Positions 30,172 through 39,828 of a stretch of 64,000 bases of DNA are shown in pieces (positions within the stretch are counted from its first letter, which is position 1; every line of letters begins with the position of its first letter). A program made the position numbers and the translations under genes. The stretch is from Pelagomonas calceolata. Lineage: Eukaryota; Sar; Pelagophyceae; Pelagomonadales; Pelagomonadaceae. Where the stretch lies: the NCBI GenBank assembly GCA_918797485.1, contig CAKKNE010000002.1, positions 5,174,501 through 5,238,500 on the forward strand. The letters are read 5' to 3'. Below the pieces are notes generated by a model. The model did no database searches and had not been told where the DNA came from. It was given only the letters and a program-made list of their open reading frames with translations.

Positions 30172-31647
30172 TCAGATCTCCTCGCCCTTGGCCGCCGGCG
30201 CCTCATCCCCCTCAGTCGAGTCGTCGTTGCCGAAGAGACTGCCAGCGCCCTTGATCTTGATGAAGACCGACAACAAAGCAGAGGCCATGATGATGATGCC
30301 CAAGTTGCGGTAGCCCGTCTTGCCCGAGTCGCCGAACATGAACATGAGGCCCCAGACCACGGCACCCACATTACCGCCCGCGCCGACGACGCCCGAGACG
30401 CTGCCCAGCGCCTTGGGCGCAACGTAGGGCACGATCGCGAACGTCGTGCCTTCCGCGGCCTGGACGCAGCACGAGAATAACACCAAAGTGATGATGGCGT
30501 GCGCGATCGAGTCCACGCGCGAGAAGATGACGAGGATCGCGCCCTCCGCGAGCAAGTACAGCGTGTGCACGATGATGCGGCCCTGCATGCCGAGTTTCGC
30601 GTTCGCGAGGTCCGAGAAGTAGCCGCCGAGGCCGCGCGCGAACAAATTCATCCAGCCGAACAACGACGCGATGAGGCCCGCCGTCGCGAGAGAAACCGGA
30701 TAGGTGTCCTTGAAGTACATGGCCATGCCGTTGTTGATGTGTAATTCAATACCGAAGCACGTCGCGTACTGCACGAAGAGGATCCACGAGTTTAAATTAG
30801 TGAAGCCGCCGCGCGTCGATTCCTTGACGGTGACCTTCTCGCGCTTGCCCGCGGCCAGGGCGTCGCTCAGCTTGCCCGAGGGGCACTCGTCCGAGAAGAA
30901 GAACATGCAGACCGAGACGAGCATCACGGCGACGGCGGGGATGTAGAAGGACCGGCGCCAGGCGTTCTCCTGCGACATGCCCTCGTCGCGGAAGCCCTCG
31001 TAGATGTAGCCCATGATCATGATGGCCATGCCGCCGCCGCAGTTGCCCCAGCCGCCGGTCATGGCGTTCGCCGCGCCTACCACATTTTTGGCGAACATTT
31101 CACTGGACCAGAGCTGCGTGATGACGAAGGTCGCGCCCCCAACACCGATGAGGAAGCGCATGAGGCACAACTCGGCGAGCGAGTTGACGAAGCCCGCGAA
31201 GAACGTGCAGATGCCGCAGAAGGCCAGCAAGGCCGTCTGGACCTTGACCGAGCCGTAGACGTCGCCCAGAGGGCCGACGACGAATCTAGCAACCACACAA
31301 GCGGCAACATTGAACACGTTCGACATCCAGATGCCCTTTTTGGCGATGTTGAGGTCCTGGCGGATCACAACTAACAACGGCGCGTAGGCGAACCAGACCA
31401 TGAAGGCCATAAAAAATGACAACCACTGGAAGTGGAACGCGCGCATGTGCGGCCGCGCAAAACTCAACTTGTTCCCGAAGATGGGCCAGAGCTGCAGTTC
31501 CGTACTCTTGAAGGACTGGAGGGGGTCGACGGCGCAGGCGCCGATGCGCGGCACGCCGTCCTCGCCGATGACGACGGGGTAGTTCGGGTTCTCATACCCA
31601 CCAGATTCGTCGCCCTTGCCCGTGTTCATCTCGCCGCCCTTGCCCAT
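30172..31647 (-). CDS. NRT2: High-affinity nitrate transporter NRT2/NNP family
   Basis: 491 residues with twelve TM segments (MFS fold). The nitrate signatures are GGWGNCGGGMAIMIMG in TM5 and GVVGAGGNVGAVVWG in TM11. The N-terminus reads FKSTELQLWPIFGNKLSFARPHMRAFHFQWLSFFMAF, as in algal NRT2. It imports nitrate with protons (or sodium) across the plasma membrane. The 411-bp spacer at its 3' side holds nothing recognisable. The 899-bp region upstream (31648..32546) has no gene I can support and no clear motif copy. Confidence 0.93.
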   Translation of the reverse strand: MGKGGEMNTGKGDESGGYENPNYPVVIGEDGVPRIGACAVDPLQSFKSTELQLWPIFGNKLSFARPHMRAFHFQWLSFFMAFMVWFAYAPLLVVIRQDLNIAKKGIWMSNVFNVAACVVARFVVGPLGDVYGSVKVQTALLAFCGICTFFAGFVNSLAELCLMRFLIGVGGATFVITQLWSSEMFAKNVVGAANAMTGGWGNCGGGMAIMIMGYIYEGFRDEGMSQENAWRRSFYIPAVAVMLVSVCMFFFSDECPSGKLSDALAAGKREKVTVKESTRGGFTNLNSWILFVQYATCFGIELHINNGMAMYFKDTYPVSLATAGLIASLFGWMNLFARGLGGYFSDLANAKLGMQGRIIVHTLYLLAEGAILVIFSRVDSIAHAIITLVLFSCCVQAAEGTTFAIVPYVAPKALGSVSGVVGAGGNVGAVVWGLMFMFGDSGKTGYRNLGIIIMASALLSVFIKIKGAGSLFGNDDSTEGDEAPAAKGEEI

Positions 31648-32546
31648 GGTTGCGTTGGGGTTGCCTGCGGTCGCGTCGACGTCATCGCGGCGCGCGTGTT
31701 GTGGGCTGCCATGGTGCAGTGTGTGTTGTCGTGGCGCGTGTGGGTGTCCCGGTCGCGTGTGGGTGCGCGGGCGCCGTTACGACCGCGCCGCGCGCGCGTT
31801 GCGAACACTGCCGCCCTTCCAGGCAACTGTTCAGGCGCCGCGCGCGCGCGCGGGCAGCCGCAAACGCTCGATTTCGATTGCTGGACGCGGCGGGCGCACT
31901 TTGCAGTGGTACGGGTGTGCGTGAAACTCGATTGCGATGCGTTGGGGCAGCGCAATGTCAAGTTCGTCGTCTTAGCGTTTACACTTCGACAGAGCAACAG
32001 GAGGGGATGACGCCCCTGTCATACTTACACTCAACCTGGCGATGGCGCGGGGGAGGCCCCTTGCGTGGCTCCCAGGGGTGTGTGGTGTGTGTAGGGACCT
32101 CTGGGAGGGGTTCTAGGTGTGCTTTCGTGGTAGGCTGCCGAAAAAGGCTGCACCGCTGGGCTGGCTGGGCGAACGACTCGTCTCCGAGGCCGCTCGCCTC
32201 CCGAGAGATGCCTGCGCGCGTCGGACCCGCGCGCAGTTGATCACAGGCTAGGCTCAGGGGGGGCTGGGAGATGGGCTGAGGGAATGGCTGCTCTCTGCGC
32301 ATGGCATCGCGCATCGTGCGTTGTCTGCGTAGCTGTAAGTCCGACGCAGCTGCCTACAGCTTCCGCGCTGGCGAATCGGTGAACGCTGCAGCCGTGAGCC
32401 TGAAACCGCTGCAGCATAGCCTGCTGGCATCTCTGTGTGCTACCACTGCCTACCAGCGGTGCACCGCTGGCGCAGCAGCTGGCGCAACGAATTCTGCAGC
32501 CAGCCGCGTTGCACAGCTCGCGCAGCAATCAGCTGACTGAGCATCA

Positions 32547-33908
32547 ATGGCACAGCGCGTCCGCTTCGCCGCCGCGGCGTCGGGCGCCGCCGCACTCGCA
32601 TATGTCCTCTACCGCGAGATTAGACACCTCGCAACGCGGCCACAAAAGCTCGAGGCGCTGGGCCGCGTCGGCGGGCGCTGGCAGCGAGCGGACCTGGACC
32701 GAATGGTGCGCTGTGACCCGAAGCGGCTGCGGCGCATGCTGCGCGCTCTATTGCTGGGCGAAGCGCCCGAGCGCATCTCGGACGAGCGGCTGCGCCGGGC
32801 ATTTCGCTACGCGGAGCGGCCCGACAACATTGATGCGACGACGGCGTCGGTCGAAAGCTACGTCGCGCTGGCCAAGAGCTGCTCGCGGGCGCTCGACGAG
32901 CCGGGCGATAGCGGAAGTGGTCGCGGCGAGCCGGAGCTCGGGCCGGACCCGCCCTTCAGCCTGCCGCTGCCGCGCGTCGTGGCGTGGGCGCTCCGGCTGT
33001 TGGCACCCGGCGTCGCGCGCGCGTCCGACGCGTGGCTCGCCGCGCGCCGGCTGCGCCGCGTCGTCCGCGGCGGCGTCGTATGGCTTGAAAGAGGCGGCGA
33101 GGGCACACCGTGGCTCGTGCTCCACGGCGTCGCCGGGTTGTTCTGTAGCCAGTACGACGCCTTGGCGCGGGCGCTCGGCAAGACCAGGCCCGTGCGCGTG
33201 CCGCTGCATCCGAACCTCGGCGACGCCACTGATTTCGAGTCGGACAGCAACCGCTCGATCGCCGGCTTCGCGTCATCGATCGCCGCCGCGCTCGACGGGC
33301 CCGCCGACGTCCTCGCGGTGAGCATCGGGACGTCGGTGGCAGCGGCGTTGATGCGGCACGGTCAAGTTCGGAGAGCGATTTATGTGGATCCCGTCGCGTT
33401 TGCCCCGTGCGGCGCCGACGCGTGGCGGCTGTTCTTCGAGCGGCCGCTCGCCGTCGCGAGAATTCTCCGGCGGCGGCGCTTGCGCCTGGCCGGCCAGAGG
33501 AAGCCGTACTCTTTCGAGCACGAAGCTCGCGCTTTTCTATTTGTGCCACCGGCGGCGATTGTGGATGTGCTGTACGCGCTCATGTGCTGCTCTGACGTGG
33601 TTAGAGTCGTCTGCCGTGTACATAGTTATGGCAGGTGCACGGAAGCGTGTTTGCCGCCGCTCGTCGACGAGCGGCCGCCGACGCTCGTCCTCGTCGACGA
33701 GGACGACGCTCTAACTTGCGCGGCAGAGCACGTCGACCACGTCGAGGCCTTCCCGCGCACGACGGTCGTCCGCGCGCGCGGCTTCCACGGCACCTGGCTC
33801 CTCAACCCGCGGCTCGTCGAGGCCGTCGAGTCGTGGGCGGCTCAAGTCGACGCCGACGAGGCCGCCGTCGACGCCATCCTCGCGCCCGCACGCTTCGGCG
33901 CGCGATGA
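32547..33908 (+). CDS. Alpha/beta-hydrolase-fold protein with N-terminal membrane segment
   Basis: 453 residues. An N-terminal hydrophobic segment (AAAASGAAALAYVLYREI) suggests membrane association. The hydrolase core reads TPWLVLHGVAGLFCSQYDAL (oxyanion HG), DVLAVSIGTSVAAALM (nucleophile elbow, with SIGTS in place of GxSxG), LVLVDEDDAL (acid) and ARGFHGTWLLNP (His). The weak elbow means activity is uncertain; a lipid or ester substrate is a guess. The last 198 bases overlap, antisense, the 3' end of the D27 frame. Confidence 0.65.
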   Translation: MAQRVRFAAAASGAAALAYVLYREIRHLATRPQKLEALGRVGGRWQRADLDRMVRCDPKRLRRMLRALLLGEAPERISDERLRRAFRYAERPDNIDATTASVESYVALAKSCSRALDEPGDSGSGRGEPELGPDPPFSLPLPRVVAWALRLLAPGVARASDAWLAARRLRRVVRGGVVWLERGGEGTPWLVLHGVAGLFCSQYDALARALGKTRPVRVPLHPNLGDATDFESDSNRSIAGFASSIAAALDGPADVLAVSIGTSVAAALMRHGQVRRAIYVDPVAFAPCGADAWRLFFERPLAVARILRRRRLRLAGQRKPYSFEHEARAFLFVPPAAIVDVLYALMCCSDVVRVVCRVHSYGRCTEACLPPLVDERPPTLVLVDEDDALTCAAEHVDHVEAFPRTTVVRARGFHGTWLLNPRLVEAVESWAAQVDADEAAVDAILAPARFGAR

Positions 33909-34805
33909 ACATTGTGTGTATAAGCTACTATGTAATCTTTCAATAACGAGCCCGCGTTGCTCGTCGGTCAGCTGCTCGAGGAACAGCGACGTGCTGGTAT
34001 CCGCGACATCTGGGCACTGCTGGTGCTCCGCGCGCAGCGCGCCGCCCGACGGGCAGGCGGAGAAGCACGGCGTCGCCAGCGCGTCGATCTCGTCGTCCAC
34101 CGACGGCGCGAGGCCGAACTTGAAACTACAGGAAAGCGTCTCGTAGTCCGGCTCGATGCGCATGGGCACGCCCATGTCGCCATTAAACAAATCTTGGGTC
34201 GGGAACTTGCACGCGTTCACGCAGACCGACGCGCAGCCCGACTGCTCGAGGAAGCGGCACCGTTTGACGTAGACTAATTGATTCGCGCCATCACCCACCT
34301 CCGGCGTTTCCTCGAGATCCCTTAATTCAAGAGGGCCCATCAGCCAGCCGCCGGCGGCCCACGTCACCTTCGCGTTGAGCTTTGCGGAGAATTCGGGGAA
34401 TGGCTTCGCAAATAACTGAGTGAACCACCACAGCAGGCCGGGCTGCTCGACACTTGGCAACGTCGGAGGCCAGTCCGGGAACAGGCCCCGCAGCACGCCT
34501 CTAGCTCGCACGCGCGTCGCGGCGGCGCTTCTAGGTTCCACTGCGACCAATTTCTGGGCGAGGTTGATGATGCCCTCGAAGCCCGGCGTGTTGTCGTCGC
34601 CGCCCGCTTCCCTCGCGAGGGACCTGCGGAAGGCGCTCTCGCATGCGAGGTCGACCAGCCTCCCTAGCGGGCCCGCGTCCGATGCGTACCACTTCGCTTG
34701 TGGATCGGCGTCGGGCGGCGGCCACTTTGGCGATGGGGACCGTAGCGTGGGCGGTTTGCGCAGTGTTTGCACCGCCGCCGCCGTCGTGAGCAGTGCGATG
34801 ATCAT
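33711..34805 (-). CDS. D27-like (DWARF27, carotene isomerase family) protein
   Basis: The DUF4033/D27 C-terminal module is readable: CKFPTQDLFNGDMGVPMRIEPDYETLSCSFKFG, then DALATPCFSACP, with conserved Cys and an FG-P pattern. It is preceded by a longer helical region (EGIINLAQKLVAVEPRSAAATRVRARGVLRGLFP). D27 proteins are plastid iron-containing isomerases of beta-carotene in strigolactone and apocarotenoid synthesis; algal paralogues are unassigned. The first about 20 residues are hydrophobic (targeting). The start ATG overlaps the TGA of the preceding 69-codon ORF (ATGA). The last about 60 residues are antisense to the hydrolase gene and may be read-through, so the true end may lie nearer 33910. 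Confidence 0.75.
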   Translation of the reverse strand: MIIALLTTAAAVQTLRKPPTLRSPSPKWPPPDADPQAKWYASDAGPLGRLVDLACESAFRRSLAREAGGDDNTPGFEGIINLAQKLVAVEPRSAAATRVRARGVLRGLFPDWPPTLPSVEQPGLLWWFTQLFAKPFPEFSAKLNAKVTWAAGGWLMGPLELRDLEETPEVGDGANQLVYVKRCRFLEQSGCASVCVNACKFPTQDLFNGDMGVPMRIEPDYETLSCSFKFGLAPSVDDEIDALATPCFSACPSGGALRAEHQQCPDVADTSTSLFLEQLTDEQRGLVIERLHSSLYTQCSSRAEACGREDGVDGGLVGVDLSRPRLDGLDEPRVEEPGAVEAARADDRRAREGLDVVDVLCRAS

Positions 34806-35011
34806 CGTTTCTTAGTTTTGATGGCGCCCTTCTTGAACATCCTTTTCATGCGCGCTTGCTGCGCGAGGTCGCGGGCCGGGCTGAATTTAGCTTTTACCCA
34901 CTCCAGTAGTACTAATGTGAGGCCGATGAAGATGATGCTGCTGATGCGGTGTTCCCGGGCGAACTCTAAGACCTCATCGGCGTCGAACGTAAACGCATCT
35001 ATCTTCGGCAT
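34802..35011 (-). CDS. 69-aa single-pass membrane protein overlapping D27 start
   Basis: MPKIDAFTFDADEVLEFARE, then one TM (RISSIIFIGLTLVLLEWVKA), then a basic tail rich in Lys and Arg. No family recognised. Its TGA overlaps the D27 ATG as ATGA. A promoter-motif copy lies upstream of this ORF (35250..35269) and none lies between the two, which supports one bicistronic mRNA. It resembles the CENP-X arrangement: a short TM ORF as first cistron. Confidence 0.6.
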   Translation of the reverse strand: MPKIDAFTFDADEVLEFAREHRISSIIFIGLTLVLLEWVKAKFSPARDLAQQARMKRMFKKGAIKTKKR

Positions 35012-35249
35012 CTGCTAATGGCCTCGATCTCGAGCTACTCCTCCGCGACTTTGCGCGCCTCGCGTCGCCGCGCAGCAGAGCTCTGGCTGCAGCGCCTAGC
35101 TTTGGTTGGCTGGGCCCTTCCTGTCGACTCGCAGGCTTGCCAAGTCTAGGTTGCGTGAACCCCGCTCTCGAAAGGCCAGAGTTTTGGCAACTCTGTATCG
35201 GGGGAGGGCTCGTAATAGCTACCAAGCAAGCTTGGCTCGGGCAAGTTAT

Positions 35250-35269
35250 CTAGCGTGTCACACACTAGC
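35250..35269 (-). promoter_or_regulatory. Upstream palindrome motif copy
   Basis: CTAGCGTGTCACACACTAGC, a compact 20-bp imperfect palindrome 239 bp upstream of the small-ORF/D27 pair (minus strand). Confidence 0.5.
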
Positions 35270-35290
35270 AGACTTTTTTATGTGTTTGAC

Positions 35291-36481
35291 TTATGGCTCC
35301 GGCTGCTCCGGCGCCGCGTCGTCGGCCGCCGCCTCGGGCTCCGACGGCTCCTCAGGCGCCGGTTCGACAGGCTCCTCGGGGGACGCCTCCTCCGGCGCCG
35401 GGGCCGGCTCCTCGGGCGCCGGCGCAGGCGGCTCGGCGGCCGCGGGAGCGGGCGCGGCCGCAGGCGCGTCGGCCGCGACCGGAGCGGGCGCGTCGGCCGG
35501 CGCCGGCGGCACGGCCTCCGCGACGGCGGCCGCCGACGAAGGCCTCTCCACGGGCGGGTCGGCTTCGGGCGTCTCGACGAGGGCCGCGTTCGTCTTGGCG
35601 GGCGGCGTCGTGGGGTGGAGCCGCTCGTTCCTCCCGCGGATGCGCGCCTGCAGTTTGGCAGCGGCGGCGTCGGTCTCCTCGCCGGCCTCCGGGAGCGCGT
35701 CGGTCGGCTCTTCTGGAGACGGCTCCTCGGGCGCCGGCGACGGTTCTTCTGGAGACGGCTCTTCCGGCGACGGCTCCTCGGGCGCCGGCTCCGCGACCGC
35801 TTTTGTCGGCGGCGCCGTCGGGTTCAAACGCTCGTTCCGGCCCCTAATCCGCGCCTGCAATTTCGCCGCAGCTAAGTCGGTCTCCTCGTTATCAATGCCG
35901 GGCGTGATGCCGCAGGAGAAGGCCGCGACGAACTGTTCTGCACTTTCAATACCTCTCAAAGCGCGACTCGCCCAAGCGAGGAACTCCTTCTTCGAAATAA
36001 CATCAGGATTGCCCTGCGGCGGGATGGCCTGGTCGAAGGCCGCATCACTAATAATTTCCGTGGCGTCGTCGTCGGGCTCATCCTGGAGGCCTCGGATCGC
36101 GTTCGCCGCGCGCAACGAACAGAGCAGTAGAATCGTGAGCTCGTCCCTGGAAATCTGGCCCCGCGCGTCAAAGTCAAAGATGTCAAATATTCTGGCAGCC
36201 GCTGCTTCTCCATTTTCCTCGCCCGCGATGCAGGCACCACTTAGTAAGGCAAGGGCGTTCACGAGCTTCCGCTCGCGAGGATCATTTTTGGCCAGCGACT
36301 CCACGAGCTGGACACACTGGTCCCGATCCAAGCCCGTCAAGCCTTCTATCGTCGGCAGGTCGATGCCGAAGTCCAAATCGCGCTCCTTGTAGGACCGCAC
36401 GAGCTCCTCCGTATAACCCAGCCCCAGCGCCTGGAAGGGTGCGTAGGCGCTCTCCTCCGGGAGGGAGGCGGCGAGGCCCAT
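35291..36481 (-). CDS. EF-hand and IQ-motif protein, N-myristoylation candidate
   Basis: 396 residues from MGLAASLPEESAYAPF; Gly2 and Ser6 fit an N-myristoylation site. A canonical EF-hand loop DFDARGQISRDE lies in IFDIFDFDARGQISRDELTILLL. A second degenerate EF segment includes NPDVISKKEFLAWASRAL. Two near-identical copies of AAKLQARIRGRNER are IQ-type calmodulin-binding helices. The rest is Pro/Glu/Ala-rich spacer (EEPSPEEPSPEEPS). It is likely a calcium-responsive membrane or flagellar scaffold; the role is inferred. Confidence 0.65.
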   Translation of the reverse strand: MGLAASLPEESAYAPFQALGLGYTEELVRSYKERDLDFGIDLPTIEGLTGLDRDQCVQLVESLAKNDPRERKLVNALALLSGACIAGEENGEAAAARIFDIFDFDARGQISRDELTILLLCSLRAANAIRGLQDEPDDDATEIISDAAFDQAIPPQGNPDVISKKEFLAWASRALRGIESAEQFVAAFSCGITPGIDNEETDLAAAKLQARIRGRNERLNPTAPPTKAVAEPAPEEPSPEEPSPEEPSPAPEEPSPEEPTDALPEAGEETDAAAAKLQARIRGRNERLHPTTPPAKTNAALVETPEADPPVERPSSAAAVAEAVPPAPADAPAPVAADAPAAAPAPAAAEPPAPAPEEPAPAPEEASPEEPVEPAPEEPSEPEAAADDAAPEQPEP

Positions 36482-36668
36482 GGCTGCGCTTTGCAGCAAG
36501 GCGTCGACGGCGCGTGGTGGGCAACGCGGTAGGGAGGCCGATAATTGGGCAGCCAGTGGATGGGCGCTGGCTGGCCGAAGATGGGAGCGCGCGCGCCGTA
36601 CACGCACCTCTTGACCCGTAGGGCAGGGCGGGGACGGATGCGCAGAGGCCTGCAGTGCGTCGCGAAAA

Positions 36669-36691
36669 CTAGTATGTGTCGATACGCTAGG
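36669..36691 (+). promoter_or_regulatory. Upstream palindrome motif copy (divergent promoter)
   Basis: CTAGTATGTGTC, then GATACGCTAGG. It lies between the divergent genes starting at 36481 and 36821. Confidence 0.45.
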
Positions 36692-36820
36692 TTATTATGC
36701 CCGCGCCGCCGAGTCGCATAGTCTAATAACCGCTGCGGTCAAGCGCGCTTACCGCGGAGGTGTGGGAAAAAGTTTTGCGTTACCCGCCAGTCGCCGCGGC
36801 CGAAAGCGCAGCGCAAACAA

Positions 36821-37621
36821 ATGGCAGCGCTCGGAGTTTCAGGGTTCGCCCCCGCGGCCTCCCTGCCGCTGCGCGGCGCCGACGAGGCGCCGGCCTGCGG
36901 ACGGGCCCAGGCGCCGGACGCCCAGAAATTGAGACAAGCTCAAGCCCCGCCCGGCCCGACGACGGCGGGCCCGTTGGAACACCGCTTCGAGCCCTACGAT
37001 TTCAACGGTGGTACTACATTAGCCATCTCCGGCAAGGACTTTGCGGTGGTGGCCGCGGACACTAGAATGAGCACCGGCTACAATATTATGACGAGAAAGT
37101 GTTCCAAGCTCAACGCACTAGGACCGAACACGGTGCTGGCGTCCGCCGGGTGCCAGACGGACGTGGTCTGCCTAGTGGACGTCTTACGTACCAAACAAAA
37201 AATGTACTTCCACCAGACGGGAAGCCACATGTCCACGCCCGCCGTCGCGCAGATGCTAGGAAATACTTTATACTACAAGCGCTTCTTTCCCTACTACGCG
37301 TTCAACGTGCTGGCCGGCGTCGACAAGGAGGGCCGCGGGGCCGTGTATTCGTACGACGCCATTGGTAGCTTCGAGCGCGTCCCCTTTTCAGCGAGTGGGA
37401 GCGGCCAGTCCTACGTGATACCTCTACTGGACAACATCGTGACCTTCAAGAACCGGCTGGACGAGAAGCCCGAGCTCACGGCGGACTACGCCGTGTCGAT
37501 CGCGAAGGAGGCCTTCGTGAGCGCGGGCGAGCGCGACATCTACACGGGCGACGCGGTCGAGATCGTCGTCATCACGAAGGAGGGGATGACGTCCGAGACC
37601 TTCCCGCTGAAGAAGGATTAG
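36821..37621 (+). CDS. PSMB1: 20S proteasome subunit beta type-1 (beta 6)
   Basis: 266 residues. The mature core begins near [29 protein letters not shown] and continues [33 protein letters not shown], then [10 protein letters not shown] and [21 protein letters not shown], all diagnostic of PSMB1. It is a non-catalytic beta-ring subunit. The N-terminal about 55 residues ([17 protein letters not shown]...) are longer than in animals and probably a propeptide. Confidence 0.93.
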   Translation: MAALGVSGFAPAASLPLRGADEAPACGRAQAPDAQKLRQAQAPPGPTTAGPLEHRFEPYDFNGGTTLAISGKDFAVVAADTRMSTGYNIMTRKCSKLNALGPNTVLASAGCQTDVVCLVDVLRTKQKMYFHQTGSHMSTPAVAQMLGNTLYYKRFFPYYAFNVLAGVDKEGRGAVYSYDAIGSFERVPFSASGSGQSYVIPLLDNIVTFKNRLDEKPELTADYAVSIAKEAFVSAGERDIYTGDAVEIVVITKEGMTSETFPLKKD

Positions 37622-37859
37622 TCGAAGTAACGTATCTTATCAATAATAAGCTGGTGGCCGCGCATCGACGTGTGGAGATACGTGTGGGCCGTCGCATCGA
37701 CTCGCACGTGCCGTCGCAACGCGTGGCGCCCGGACCACGTCCCGGACCAGGCGGGCGGCAGGCGCAGTGGGCCCGCAGGGTCGCGTCACCTGTCGCGTCG
37801 CGACGGCGGCGGCGCGGCGGCAGCGGCGGGGCTAGACTCTAGAGTGACTCTAGAGGCGG

Positions 37860-38241
37860 CTAGGTTGGCATTAACCGGTTAATAACCGGTAATTTACCCA
37901 TTATCACTCCTCGGAGGGGATCTGGGGTAAATAACCCGGTAAATTACCCGACGGGTTTTCGACTAAACCCGTTTAGTGCGATTAGCGAAAGACCCCTCCG
38001 GGCGAGCGGATGGGCGCAAGCAGCCCGTTGAGCTTCTGGATACGTACAGGTGCGCCAAGGCAAGTACCGAGTCATGTGGCCCGGCGCGGCCCAGGCCCGC
38101 GCCAGTGGCCCGCGAGGCCCGCTCCCCCTACCCCTCTATAAGATCCCGGGGTAAATAACCCGTACTAACCGGTAATTACCCGGGTAATTACCCCCGGCCG
38201 GCGCCTGGGGTAAATAACCCCTCAGGTAAATGCCAACCTAG
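37860..38241. mobile_element. 382-bp MITE with TIRs and 8-bp TSD
   Basis: Ends CTAGGTTGGCATTAACC and, inverted, CTAGGTTGGCATTTACC match at 16 of 17 positions. It is flanked on both sides by AGAGGCGG (37852..37859 and 38242..38249), a perfect 8-bp target duplication. The interior is AT-richer and full of GGTAATTACCC and GGGGTAAATAACCC inverted repeats. It has no coding capacity, so it is a non-autonomous DNA transposon lying between the proteasome gene and its convergent neighbour. Confidence 0.88.
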
Positions 38242-38290
38242 AGAGGCGGCGGGGTGCCCATTTTTTTGCGCAGGACTTCGAAATAGTTAC

Positions 38291-39748
38291 TCAATCCCAC
38301 CCGAGCGAGAGCGTGGACCGCTGGCCCCGTCCTCTGATAGGTTTTGTCGGCGACGACGGCTCCGGCGGCGCAAAAGCCAAAGGCTTCGCCACGTGGGGCC
38401 GGATCGGGTCCTTCCCCGCCATCACGCTCTTCTCCGGCGCCTCCACCTCAGTAGATTCGCCAGAGACCATGAACGTCGTCGCCGCCCGATCGATGAGGTC
38501 CTGCGGCGGCGCCTCGCCGTATTCCTTCGTGTACCACTCCACGAAGTGCTGGGCCCGCGGGTCGACGGGTTCGCGTCGGGCTTCGTAGGACTTGATCTGG
38601 GATTGTAAGGACGGCTTCTCTTCCACAGTTTCCATGGCCTCCGCGGCGAGCTGCGCCGCGGCGTGCTCCAGCGCTTCGCGAGACGGCGGCTCGCCGTACT
38701 GCTGGAGGTACCAGGCCCCGAAGTGGCGCAATTTTTCGCCGATGTCGGGCTTCGGGATATCACTGACAGGTACCGTGCCGTGGAGCTGCGGAGTAGAGTC
38801 GCCGAAGACGCCGCGGTCGGCCTCGTCGCGCTCGAAGCCCTGGCGGCGCACGCCTCTAGGTCTATCCTCTTGCGTCGGCGGCTCTCTTTCTATGACTTTG
38901 CGGCCCTGGTTTTGTGGAGGTAATTCTGCGGACAGACCACCGTCGCCCCCACCGCCAAAACCAATACAGTCTCTCTTCACATTAGAGACCATCTTGACCG
39001 CCGACGGCCGGTGCGCCCAGTCCGCAGATTCCGTTCTTTGAGGCTGGATGCCGACGCGCTTCGTGGATCGAGTCCTCAATACAAAAGACTCCGCTCTCGG
39101 ATTGCCGATGGCGTACGCATCACCTTGGGGTGCGGCTGCACAGGTGATGTCGGCCCCGAAGCTCGGCACCACGGAGCCGCCGACCCCAAAGGCCGACTTG
39201 GCCGCGTTGCTTTCCACTTTTTTGCGGCCTCTTCGCGCCGCCAGGTCGGCCTCGGAGATGGATTCCGGTCCCGTTAATCTACGAGTCCCTCGAGGTTTGA
39301 CGGGCTCGACGGGCTGATCCTCCAAATTCGTAGCAAAGGGCGACGGCCGGACGTCGCGCTTCTGGAGCCGCGACGAGGATAACGGCTTCTCCTCGCCAAG
39401 GGCCATGCTGTTGTCGGCGTTCTCCCACCTTTCGCGCTGTTGCAACGCCTTCCGGCGCCGCGTCTCCTCCGCTTCCACATCATAGACCGGCGGCGGTACT
39501 GGTTGAGGCGGCTCCACCTCCACTTGGGGGCGGGGCACGGGCTTCGGCGCCTCGTAGGGGCAGTGCGTCATGCAGGCCCAGGCGCCGAACTCGGGCGCGC
39601 CGCGCTGGCCGCCCACTAAATGCAGGGAGCCCATCTCGTGGTCGACAAAGGTCCGTTCCCGGGGCCGCGCGGCGCGCGGGCCGCCGCCCGCTGCCCTCAA
39701 ACCGCGCATGTCCTCGTAGCTCGTCGTTCCCATGCCGGGCAGCGCCAT
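38291..39748 (-). CDS. Unknown 485-aa protein with two FxxWYxxxYGE repeats
   Basis: No family recognised. The start MALPGMGTTSYEDMRGL is chosen over an ATG 14 codons upstream. Residues 1-330 are low-complexity and basic, rich in RGTRRL and RRQGFERDE motifs. A duplicated segment of about 30 residues is visible near the C-terminus: HFGAWYLQQYGEPPSREAL and HFVEWYTKEYGEAPPQDLI. The protein ends STLSLGWD. Such short repeated helices with a basic spacer suggest a cytoskeletal or axonemal protein, but this is speculative. Confidence 0.6.
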   Translation of the reverse strand: MALPGMGTTSYEDMRGLRAAGGGPRAARPRERTFVDHEMGSLHLVGGQRGAPEFGAWACMTHCPYEAPKPVPRPQVEVEPPQPVPPPVYDVEAEETRRRKALQQRERWENADNSMALGEEKPLSSSRLQKRDVRPSPFATNLEDQPVEPVKPRGTRRLTGPESISEADLAARRGRKKVESNAAKSAFGVGGSVVPSFGADITCAAAPQGDAYAIGNPRAESFVLRTRSTKRVGIQPQRTESADWAHRPSAVKMVSNVKRDCIGFGGGGDGGLSAELPPQNQGRKVIEREPPTQEDRPRGVRRQGFERDEADRGVFGDSTPQLHGTVPVSDIPKPDIGEKLRHFGAWYLQQYGEPPSREALEHAAAQLAAEAMETVEEKPSLQSQIKSYEARREPVDPRAQHFVEWYTKEYGEAPPQDLIDRAATTFMVSGESTEVEAPEKSVMAGKDPIRPHVAKPLAFAPPEPSSPTKPIRGRGQRSTLSLGWD

Positions 39749-39805
39749 CGTTGTCTTGCGGTGGCCCCAGACGAATGGGCAGCCAAGCAAACAGCCGATT
39801 TGCTG

Positions 39806-39828
39806 GCTAGAGGGGCTGTGGCGCTAGC
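39806..39828 (+). promoter_or_regulatory. Upstream palindrome motif copy (divergent promoter)
   Basis: GCTAGAGGGGCTG, then TGGCGCTAGC, between divergent genes starting at 39748 and 40098. The flanking GCTAGC arms are kept but the centre is diverged. Confidence 0.35.

Noticed and set aside
31648-32546. Several overlapping frames of 100-196 codons upstream of NRT2 and the hydrolase
   Set aside because: They shift composition abruptly, overlap in multiple frames and show no motif, so the spacer is treated as non-coding.
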